64,000 nucleotides of DNA from Hyphomonadaceae bacterium UBA7672 (lineage in GTDB: Bacteria > Pseudomonadota > Alphaproteobacteria > Caulobacterales > Hyphomonadaceae): contig DLHI01000022.1 in assembly GCA_002483135.1 (NCBI GenBank), forward strand, positions 219,101 to 283,100, read 5' to 3'. Position numbers and translations under genes: made by a program. The notes beneath the pieces are model-generated. The model was not told the origin of the DNA. It did not search any database and saw only the letters and a list, made by a program, of their open reading frames with translations. Below, one piece after another: positions 58,028 to 64,000 of the stretch; positions within the stretch are counted from its first letter, which is position 1, and each line of letters starts with the position of its first letter.

Positions 58028-58897
58028 ATGAAGCCGAAGGCAGAGGCCGGAACTTACGCCGCCATGGCGGTCGGACTTGCGGTGCTCGTCGCCTGCGCCG
58101 GCGCCGTCGCCCCATCATCCCAGCCGCCAACCCAGACCGCCATCCCAGCTTCCATGGCCGGCGCCGCTCCTGCCGGCAGCCGCCCCGCCGGCTTCCTCAC
58201 AGCGCAAACGCGCCCGGACGCAGTCTCCACCATACCCGCCGCTCCAAAAGAGGGCGACACCCGCAACACGCTCGACTGGGAAATCTTCCGCAAGACGCGC
58301 GCTCTCGAAGGCAGCGACCGCTGGAAGCTGGCCCAGGCCGACGACAGCTACCGCCCCGAATATCTGCTCAGCGCGTTTTCCTGCGCTGCGGGCGTCACTC
58401 TGACACCCGATAACGCACCCACACTCGCATCCATCCTGGCGCGCACCACGGTAGACGCCGGCCTCGCCGCCGAAGCCGCAAAGCAGCTTTACCGGCGCAC
58501 GCGCCCCTTCATGCACAATGAAGGCAATATCTGCATCGCTCGCTCCGCCGGCCTCGACGCCAGCTTCGATTATCCCTCGGGCCATGCTTCGCTCGGCTGG
58601 ATGGCGGGTCTCGTCGTCGCCCAGCTTGTCCCCGATCACGCCAGCAGCATCCTCGCGCGCGGCCGCGCCTATGGCGAAAGCCGCATCGTCTGCGGCCTCC
58701 ATAACATGAGCGCGGTCGAAGCGGCGCGCACCAACGCCGCCGGCGTCTTTGCCGCCCTGCAGGGTTCGCCCGAATTCACCGCCGCCATGGCCACCGCGCG
58801 GCAGGAGCTCGACGCTGTCCGTGCTTCCGGCGTGGCGCCCGACGCGGCGACCTGCGCGCGGGAAGCGGAACTCGTGAAACCGCTCGCGCTGGACTGA
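58028..58897 (+). CDS. PAP2-superfamily class A acid phosphatase-like protein
   Basis: A 289-residue secreted or lipoprotein-like protein (signal about 1-33, lipobox-like VLVAC). The vanadium-chloroperoxidase/PAP2 fold motifs are KQLYRRTRP (KX6RP) and DYPSGHAS. The third motif reads SRIVCGLHNMSAVEAAR, where class A acid phosphatases have SR...H...D; the Asp is replaced by Ala. It would hydrolyse phosphate esters in the periplasm if active. Start ATG 58028 with AAGGGG upstream. Confidence 0.85.
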   Translation: MKPKAEAGTYAAMAVGLAVLVACAGAVAPSSQPPTQTAIPASMAGAAPAGSRPAGFLTAQTRPDAVSTIPAAPKEGDTRNTLDWEIFRKTRALEGSDRWKLAQADDSYRPEYLLSAFSCAAGVTLTPDNAPTLASILARTTVDAGLAAEAAKQLYRRTRPFMHNEGNICIARSAGLDASFDYPSGHASLGWMAGLVVAQLVPDHASSILARGRAYGESRIVCGLHNMSAVEAARTNAAGVFAALQGSPEFTAAMATARQELDAVRASGVAPDAATCAREAELVKPLALD

Positions 58898-58998
58898 CCA
58901 AATCCCTTGCTCGCCAACCTGCAGTGACCGCCTTGGCGGTTCGTGCCGGTGCGGCTTAGGGTGGAGGAAGGGGTGCGGCAGGCACTGGAAGGGCTGAA

Positions 58999-59340
58999 AT
59001 GACACGCTTGATGCTTGGCGCCGCAGCGCTCCTTTTGCTGGCCGGCGCCTGTGGCGGCGAGCCCCCGCCGCCCCCGCCCAGCGACGAAGCCACCCGCCTG
59101 ACCAAGGTCTGCACCGACGAAGGCGGCGACCCTGCGCTCTGCAATTGCCAGGGCGTCACACTCGACGACCTGCGTATGTCGGGCGCTTTCAGCGAAGACG
59201 TCCTGCAGGCCTATGTCCTGTCGCAGGAGGGAAAGCTCGAGGCTGCGGACGAGCTCATGGCCAAAGTATCCAGCCGCGACTTCTTCGAGGGGCTTTCCAG
59301 TGTCGGCAAGGCGATGCAGGAGTGCGTGAAGGGTAGCTGA
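58999..59340 (+). CDS. Small Cys-containing lipoprotein
   Basis: A 113-residue lipoprotein (lipobox LAGAC, Cys18) with a Pro-rich linker (GGEPPPPPPSDEAT). Mature Cys pairs (VCTDEGGDPALCNCQG and MQECVKG) suggest disulfides. It resembles the following gene in the arrangement C...E.D...C.C and in helix lengths, so the two are probably paralogs. Function unknown. Confidence 0.65.
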   Translation: MTRLMLGAAALLLLAGACGGEPPPPPPSDEATRLTKVCTDEGGDPALCNCQGVTLDDLRMSGAFSEDVLQAYVLSQEGKLEAADELMAKVSSRDFFEGLSSVGKAMQECVKGS

Positions 59341-59390
59341 CCGGCTTGCCGGAAGGCGTGCGGGTTGAACTTACAGGTTTTGGTCTCGCC

Positions 59391-59702
59391 ATGCGGCGCG
59401 TACTCGTCTCAACACTGGGAGTGATTGGCCTTCTCGGGGGCTGCGATGCCGTTGAGGCCAATCGCAAGGTGATCGAGGAATCCTGCGTTGCAAATGGCGA
59501 GACGGCCGAAGTCTGCTCCTGCCTTGCGCGTGAGTCGGCCGACCGGCTTGACCCTGCCGTACTTGAACTGATCGCCATGGGCGCCAAGGGTGAGGGACGC
59601 GAGGCGTCTGAAAAGTCCCGCGCGCTGGATTCCCCGCTGCGCTCGCAGTTTGCAGTTGAAGTGCCCGCAATCATGGAAGCGTGCGGCGTCACCCCTCCCT
59701 AG
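59391..59702 (+). CDS. Small Cys-containing lipoprotein, paralog
   Basis: A 103-residue lipoprotein (GLLGGC, Cys18). Mature cysteines are SCVANGETAEVCSCLA and EACGVTPP. The start at 59391 begins the signal; an upstream extension to 59346 adds non-conserved residues. Its last bases and stop lie in the first copy of a 17-bp tandem duplication, and the convergent trmL stops in the second copy. Function unknown. Confidence 0.65.
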   Translation: MRRVLVSTLGVIGLLGGCDAVEANRKVIEESCVANGETAEVCSCLARESADRLDPAVLELIAMGAKGEGREASEKSRALDSPLRSQFAVEVPAIMEACGVTPP

Positions 59703-59727
59703 GATTTGGGCCTCCCTAGGATTTGGG
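59694..59727. repeat. 17-bp tandem duplication between convergent genes
   Basis: CCTCCCTAGGATTTGGG occurs twice in a row (59694-59710 and 59711-59727). The stop of the lipoprotein gene (TAG) is in the first copy, and the stop of trmL (minus) is in the second. Confidence 0.95.
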
Positions 59728-60243
59728 ACTGGGCCCATCGCACGGAAGGCCGCCGGTCTGGCGCAGCCCCTCCCACAGCGCCAACCCCGCCGCCACCGCG
59801 ACATTGAGAGAGCGCACCCCTGCGGCCAGGGGGATTCGCACGCGCGCGTCCGCCGCCCTGTGAATATCTTCCGGCGCCCCGGCTGATTCTCGTCCCATGA
59901 GCAGGCAATCATTCGCTTCGAACCGAAATCGGTCGAGCTGCTCGCCGCCGCCGGTGGTCAGAAGGATAATTCTGCGTCCAGCGATCTCCGGGGCCTCCCG
60001 GAAGGCTGACCATCCGGAATGTCGCGTAATCCGCACGTTTTCATCATAGTCCATCGCAGTTCGGCGCAGCGCGCGGTCCGTCAGGGGGAAGCCGCAGGGC
60101 TCGATGATGTCGAGTGCGACGCCAAGGCACGCCGCCAGACGGATATTTGCCCCAAGATTCTGGGGGATGTCTGGTTGAAAGAGGGCGAGTCGCACTTTAG
60201 ACGGGTCCGTCACAACTGGGGCAATCTTGCGACACCACGCCAC
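59716..60243 (-). CDS. trmL: tRNA (cytidine34-2'-O)-methyltransferase TrmL
   Basis: A 175-residue SPOUT-family methyltransferase that 2'-O-methylates the wobble base of tRNA-Leu isoacceptors in the cytoplasm. Family motifs: LFQPDIPQNLGANIRLAACLG, GRESAGAPEDI (SAM-binding knot) and RSLNVAVAAGLALWEGLRQTG. The length is typical. It converges with the small lipoprotein gene and is divergent from petA. Confidence 0.94.
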   Translation of the reverse strand: MAWCRKIAPVVTDPSKVRLALFQPDIPQNLGANIRLAACLGVALDIIEPCGFPLTDRALRRTAMDYDENVRITRHSGWSAFREAPEIAGRRIILLTTGGGEQLDRFRFEANDCLLMGRESAGAPEDIHRAADARVRIPLAAGVRSLNVAVAAGLALWEGLRQTGGLPCDGPSPKS

Positions 60244-60307
60244 CTAGGGGGTTCACGTCCCTGCGGCGATAAGGCGTCGAAAGCTCCGGATAGCATGGGA
60301 GACTCGT

Positions 60308-60904
60308 GTGTCGGAACACGGTTCCAAAGCCGCAACGGCGAACGCAGGGCATGCCGGAGACGCGCACGCCGGAGAAACGCGTCGCGATTTCATTCATATC
60401 GCCGCAGCCTCGGTTGCGGCCGGCGGTGTCGCCGCGGTCGCATGGCCGTTCATCCAGCAGCTCGGACCAGCTGCGGACACGCGGGCAGCCTCCAGCGCTG
60501 AAGTCGACGTGAGCAAGGTGCCGGAAGGCAGCGAGATCCGCGTGCTGATCGGCGGCATGCCGTTCTTCGTGCGCCACCGCAACGCGGTCGAGATGGCCAA
60601 GGCCGTCGCCGACGACAAATTGCCGATGCGCGATCCGGCGACCGACGAGTCCCGCCTCGTGAAGATGCAGGACGGCGCCTACAACCCGAAAATTCTCGTC
60701 ACGTCTGGCCTGTGCACGCACCTGGGTTGCGTGCCGGTCGGTCCGGCGCAGGGCTCCACCGGTGATTTCGGCGGCTGGTACTGCCCGTGCCACGGCTCGC
60801 ACTACGATACGTCCGGAAGGATCCGCAAAGGCCCCGCACCGAAGAACCTCGCGGTTCCGAAGTACGAGTACCTTTCGGCTTCCATGATCAAGATTTCGCT
60901 GTAA
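60308..60904 (+). CDS. petA: Ubiquinol-cytochrome c reductase Rieske iron-sulfur subunit
   Basis: A 198-residue Rieske protein of the cytochrome bc1 complex. The N-terminal twin-arginine-type region (TRRDFIHIAAASVAAGGVAA) anchors it in the membrane. The 2Fe-2S ligands are CTHLGC and CPCHGSHYD. It transfers an electron from ubiquinol to cytochrome c1 on the periplasmic side. The start is GTG (60308). It heads the petABC operon: petB starts 18 bases after its stop. Confidence 0.96.
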   Translation: MSEHGSKAATANAGHAGDAHAGETRRDFIHIAAASVAAGGVAAVAWPFIQQLGPAADTRAASSAEVDVSKVPEGSEIRVLIGGMPFFVRHRNAVEMAKAVADDKLPMRDPATDESRLVKMQDGAYNPKILVTSGLCTHLGCVPVGPAQGSTGDFGGWYCPCHGSHYDTSGRIRKGPAPKNLAVPKYEYLSASMIKISL

Positions 60905-60922
60905 GGCCGAGGGACAGGGCTC

Positions 60923-62392
60923 ATGAGCGGACCATCGACTTACGAACCGAGCAACGGCTTCACCAAGTGGCTTGATGCGCGCCTGCCCATCATCCGCTTC
61001 GCCAAGGACACGGCGATCGACTTCCCGACGCCGAAGAACCTCAACTATTGGTGGACCTTCGGCGGCATCCTGGCTGTCTGCCTCGTTGTGCAGATCGTCA
61101 CCGGCATCGTGCTGGCCATGCACTATGTGGCCTCCACCGAAGACGCCTTCGCCTCGGTCGAGCGCATCATGCGCGACATCGACTATGGCTGGCTGATCCG
61201 GAACATCCACGCCAACGGCGCCTCGATGTTCTTCCTCGCAGTCTACATCCACATGTTCCGCGGCCTGTACTACGGCTCATACAAATCCCCGCGCGAAGTG
61301 ATCTGGATCCTCGGCGTGGTGATCTACCTGCTGATGATGGCGACGGCGTTCATGGGCTACGTGCTGCCCTGGGGCCAGATGTCGTTCCACGGCTCCGCGG
61401 TCATCACGAACCTCATCGGCGCGATCCCGATCATCGGCGACCCCATCAAGACCTACCTGATGGGCGGCCCTGCCATCGGCGACCCGACGCTGAACCGCTT
61501 CTTCTCGCTGCACTACCTGCTGCCCTTCGTAATCGCGGGCATCGTGGTGCTGCACATCTGGGCGCTGCACGTGCCGGGCAACAACAACCCGACCGGCGTG
61601 TCGGTGAAGGACGTGAAGAAAGACACGCTCCCGTTCCACCCGTACTACACGGTGAAGGACGGCTTCGCGATCGTCGTCTTCTTGATCCTGTTTGCGTACT
61701 TCGTGTTCTACGCTCCGAACGCGCTTGGCCACGCCGACAACTCGGTCGAGGCGAACCCGCTGCAGACGCCGTCGCACATTGTGCCGGAATGGTACCTGCT
61801 GCCGTTCTACGCGATCCTGCGCGCCATCACGTTCGACATCGGCCCGATCCCCGCCAAACTTCTCGGCGTCATCGCGATGTTCGGCTCCATCGGCATCCTC
61901 TTCGTGGTGCCCTGGTTGGACACCTCGAAGGTCCGCTCGATGCGCTACCGCCCGATCGCCAAGCAGCTCTTCGTTCTGTTCGTGTTGGCCAGCGTCGGTC
62001 TCGGCTTCTGCGGCGCGAACGACCCGGACAAGTTCGTCTTCAAGTTCGGTCCGGACAAGCTGATCGTGAACTATGTCGACACGCAGGGTAACGCCCAGGT
62101 GTCTGGCCGGTTCGACAACTTCGAAGGCGCCGGCGGCGCTCAGGAGTTCGTCTCCAAGCTTCCGCCGTCTGCGGGCGCTTCGGTTGCTCTGTCCGAGGAA
62201 GGCTTCAAGTGGCTGTGGCTGTCGCAGATCCTCGGAGCGTACTACTTCCTGTACTTCCTGGTGTTCCTGCCGCTGCTCGGCATTATCGAGAAGCCCAAGG
62301 CGCGTCCGCCTTCAATCGCTGAAAGCGTGCGCAAGAAGCATGTGTCGGTTCCGGCGGCTGCCGTGAATCCCGCGCCTGTGGCTGCGGAATAG
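60923..62392 (+). CDS. petB: Cytochrome b of the bc1 complex
   Basis: A 489-residue cytochrome b with eight or nine membrane helices and bis-histidine heme sites (visible in VTGIVLAMHYV and ASMFFLAVYIHMFRGLYY, then LHIWALHVPGNN). Quinone sites are suggested by GYVLPWGQM and WYLLPFYAI. An unusual polar insertion (about 50 residues, GANDPDKFVFKFGPDKLIVN onward) lies before the last helix and makes the protein longer than the usual 400-430. Operon member between petA and petC. Confidence 0.95.
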   Translation: MSGPSTYEPSNGFTKWLDARLPIIRFAKDTAIDFPTPKNLNYWWTFGGILAVCLVVQIVTGIVLAMHYVASTEDAFASVERIMRDIDYGWLIRNIHANGASMFFLAVYIHMFRGLYYGSYKSPREVIWILGVVIYLLMMATAFMGYVLPWGQMSFHGSAVITNLIGAIPIIGDPIKTYLMGGPAIGDPTLNRFFSLHYLLPFVIAGIVVLHIWALHVPGNNNPTGVSVKDVKKDTLPFHPYYTVKDGFAIVVFLILFAYFVFYAPNALGHADNSVEANPLQTPSHIVPEWYLLPFYAILRAITFDIGPIPAKLLGVIAMFGSIGILFVVPWLDTSKVRSMRYRPIAKQLFVLFVLASVGLGFCGANDPDKFVFKFGPDKLIVNYVDTQGNAQVSGRFDNFEGAGGAQEFVSKLPPSAGASVALSEEGFKWLWLSQILGAYYFLYFLVFLPLLGIIEKPKARPPSIAESVRKKHVSVPAAAVNPAPVAAE

Positions 62393-62402
62393 GGAGAGAG
62401 AG

Positions 62403-63512
62403 ATGCGTTTCGCCAAACTCGCCCTTTCCAGCCTCGCCGTTCTCGGCATCGCCGCCTTCGGCGTGTCGGCCTTCGGCCAGCAGCCGGCCACGCCGCCGGC
62501 TGAACAGCCCGCGCCGGTCGTCACGCCCGCGCCGGATGGCGCAGTCCCCGCCGCGCCTGCGACGCCGGATGCAACCGCCCCGGTCGAGCCTGCCCCGGTG
62601 GCGGCGCCTGTGCCGGCTCCTGCCGTTGCTCATGCGCCCGCCGCCGATCATGGCGAGGAGCACGCCGCTGGCGGCGATCATCATGAACTGACGCCCAAGG
62701 GCGGCTGGAAGCATGACGGCGCCTTCGGCACCTTCGACGTCAACGCGATGCAGCGTGGCTTCAAGGTCTACAAGCAGATCTGCTCGACCTGCCACGGCAT
62801 GAAGCTGCTCTCGTTCCGCAATCTCGGCGACGTTGGCGGCCCGTTCTACGATCCGGCCTATCCCAACCCGAACGACAACCCGGTCGTGAAGAAGATCGCC
62901 AGCGAGTTCATGGTGCCGAAGATCGACCCGGATTCGGGCGCCATCGTTCCGATGCCCGGCATCCCGGCTGATCCGTTCCCGTCGCCCTACGCCAACGCCA
63001 TCGCGGCTGCGGTGGGCAATGGCGGCGCCGTGCCGCCGGACCTGTCGGTCATCGTCAAGGCGCGCAATGGCGGGGCAGGCTATGTCTACTCGCTGCTGCA
63101 GGGCTATGTCGCGCCGCCGCAGGGCCTCGTTGTGAACGCGGGTCAGCACTACAACGCCTACTTCCACGGTGACACGCTCAGCCAGTGGGTCGGCAAGGAC
63201 CCGCGCAACAAGCCGCCCGGTGGCTTCCTCGCGATGACGCCGCCGCTGCAGCAGTTCGACATCCGCCTCCAGCGCGATTGTGTCGAAGGCGCCCATGGCG
63301 GCACGTCATGCGACCCGAACACGTTCGATGACGGCACGCCGACCACGATCGAGCAGCAGGCCCACGACGTTGCCGTGTTCCTCGCCTGGGCCAGCGATCC
63401 GAAATCCGAAGCGCGCAAGCAACTCGGCGCGGCGGTTATCCCGTTCCTGTTCCTGCTCGCCATCCTGGTGTTCCTGTCCTACCGGCGCATCTGGCGGAAC
63501 GTCGAACACTAG
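62403..63512 (+). CDS. petC: Cytochrome c1 of the bc1 complex
   Basis: A 369-residue cytochrome c1. A signal-like helix (RFAKLALSSLAVLGIAAFG) is followed by a long Pro/Ala linker rich in PA repeats (about residues 25-85), as in some alphaproteobacterial c1 proteins. The heme motif is CSTCH (about residue 130). A C-terminal membrane helix (about 339-358, AAVIPFLFLLAILVFLSYRR) anchors it. It passes electrons from Rieske protein to soluble or membrane cytochrome c. Third gene of petABC. Confidence 0.95.
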   Translation: MRFAKLALSSLAVLGIAAFGVSAFGQQPATPPAEQPAPVVTPAPDGAVPAAPATPDATAPVEPAPVAAPVPAPAVAHAPAADHGEEHAAGGDHHELTPKGGWKHDGAFGTFDVNAMQRGFKVYKQICSTCHGMKLLSFRNLGDVGGPFYDPAYPNPNDNPVVKKIASEFMVPKIDPDSGAIVPMPGIPADPFPSPYANAIAAAVGNGGAVPPDLSVIVKARNGGAGYVYSLLQGYVAPPQGLVVNAGQHYNAYFHGDTLSQWVGKDPRNKPPGGFLAMTPPLQQFDIRLQRDCVEGAHGGTSCDPNTFDDGTPTTIEQQAHDVAVFLAWASDPKSEARKQLGAAVIPFLFLLAILVFLSYRRIWRNVEH

Positions 63513-63525
63513 ACCCGGCTGATTG

Positions 63526-63557
63526 GCGCGCGCGGCCCCGCAGAGGGTCGCGCGCCG
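63526..63557 (+). terminator. Weak terminator-like hairpin after petC
   Basis: GGCGCGCG...CCC (63526 on) pairs imperfectly with GGG...CGCGCGCC (ending 63557), with a bulge. There is no long T-run, only CCCTTTC further on. Possible terminator of petABC. Confidence 0.35.
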
Positions 63558-63604
63558 CCGCAGCCCTTTCATCCAAACATCGAGAATACGCCGCAAGGCG
63601 TATG

Positions 63605-63652
63605 CCGGAATCCGCATCGTCCTTCGGGGCTGTTGGACAGTGCGGATTCCGG
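63605..63652. repeat. 12-bp perfect inverted repeat downstream of petABC
   Basis: CCGGAATCCGCA (63605-63616) and TGCGGATTCCGG (63641-63652) are perfect inverted repeats around a 24-base loop that has an inner GTCC/GGAC step. It may be a terminator without a T-run, an mRNA-stabilising hairpin, or a footprint of a mobile element. Confidence 0.65.
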
Positions 63653-63938
63653 TTGGGGGGCTCGCCGCCAGCGCCAAATTCGGCCGAATGAGATGTGGCG
63701 GCTGCCCAATCTTCGCCAGCACTCTCAACCCACTACGCAAAATCCGCTGTAGGAAAGTCAGCGCCGTTTCCGCCCCCCTCCGCCGCGGGCGTATGGTGCC
63801 CTCAACGCGATCGCACGGAGGGTAAGCTGATCACTGTCCATGGCGCGATCGCGGGGCAGACGGGCGTGAGCATGGGACCGATGGCGCAAGCCTGAGACCC
63901 ACACGCCGCCGGCGCTTCAACGACGGGAAAGGCAGCAG

Positions 63939-64000
63939 ATGTCCTCCCGCTGGCCGGCGATAAATCGTCTGTGGGGGCGCGGAGCCGATCCCGCACGCCT
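63939..64000 (+). CDS. Possible start of a gene cut by the window edge
   Basis: An ATG at 63939 follows GGGAAAGG six bases upstream and stays open to the window end (about 20 codons, SSRWPAINRLWGRGADPAR). The good binding site supports a gene start; the fragment is too short to assign. Confidence 0.3.
   Translation, partial: MSSRWPAINRLWGRGADPAR

Larger units (their letters stand above)
63513..63938. other. Intergenic region after petC
   Basis: About 430 bases with no convincing gene. Open frames here (63523-63825 plus, 63802-63996 minus) have Arg/Ser/Cys-rich, non-native composition. The stretch holds a GC hairpin near 63526-63557 and the 12-bp inverted repeat at 63605-63652. Confidence 0.6.

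Noticed and set aside
63523..63996. Open frames on both strands after petC
   Set aside because: Arg/Ser/Cys-rich composition without start signals; only a short frame at 63939 has a good binding site.

Overview
The window is high-GC, densely coded bacterial chromosome. The gene families point to an alphaproteobacterium of the Caulobacterales/Hyphomonadales type: a DivJ/PleC-style histidine kinase, UrcA, DUF1491, DUF4169, DUF2336, DUF6456 and DUF6489 family proteins, a petABC operon with a Pro/Ala-rich cytochrome c1, and SufE. I assigned families from motifs by eye; no database search was run. I see no rRNA, tRNA, CRISPR array, insertion sequence or prophage, so this looks like core or shell chromosome with scattered accessory genes.

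Region 1-10 kb: a minus-strand pair with an overlapping partial gene at the left edge; a DnaA-domain-IV-like protein coupled to a DUF6456 protein; sufE, a UrcA protein, a LysR regulator, a secreted protein with a strong terminator, a membrane histidine kinase, and a large TIR-transmembrane-peptidoglycan-binding-MORN protein, which is the most unusual gene here. Region 10-21 kb: a MAPEG protein, an Old Yellow Enzyme with a candidate operator, a YdjM-like membrane protein, a Tag-like glycosylase divergent from a tiny membrane peptide, GFA and DUF4169 proteins, an acyltransferase, a cold-shock-like/DUF805 fusion, and a three-gene LpoB-like lipoprotein cluster. Region 21-32 kb: a GST divergent from prfC, a lipoprotein with three Ig-like repeats, an MFS carrier, an ECF sigma factor with a small membrane partner, an Rrf2 regulator coupled to a thioredoxin-reductase-like flavoprotein, and two paralogous acyltransferases flanking a membrane LytTR regulator.

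Region 32-46 kb: a GmrSD-like DUF262/DUF1524 protein (possible defence gene), a DUF2336 protein, an ABC-F ATPase, a penicillin-acylase-type hydrolase, a PBP1A-type penicillin-binding protein next to a frameshifted pseudogene, a proline-rich lipoprotein that shares repeats with the TIR protein, and soxR divergent from a VOC/membrane-protein pair across a near-canonical SoxR box. Region 46-60 kb: an acyl-CoA synthetase, a zinc-type dehydrogenase, a MATE pump, a DUF2239 gene under a perfect palindromic operator, rpiA, small secreted proteins, gor, a ParA-like ATPase operon, a dienelactone hydrolase, a PAP2-type phosphatase with an altered active-site motif, and two small Cys lipoproteins. Region 60-64 kb: trmL and the cytochrome bc1 operon petA-petB-petC, followed by a 12-bp inverted repeat and the possible start of another gene.

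Themes: oxidative and electrophile stress (soxR, VOC, gor, two GSTs, OYE, GFA, Rrf2/flavoprotein), envelope maintenance (LpoB cluster, PBP1A, TIR-PG-binding protein, lipoproteins) and respiration (bc1). Many start codons were moved downstream from the longest open frame to fit ribosome binding sites, signal peptides or overlaps; the reasons are given per gene.
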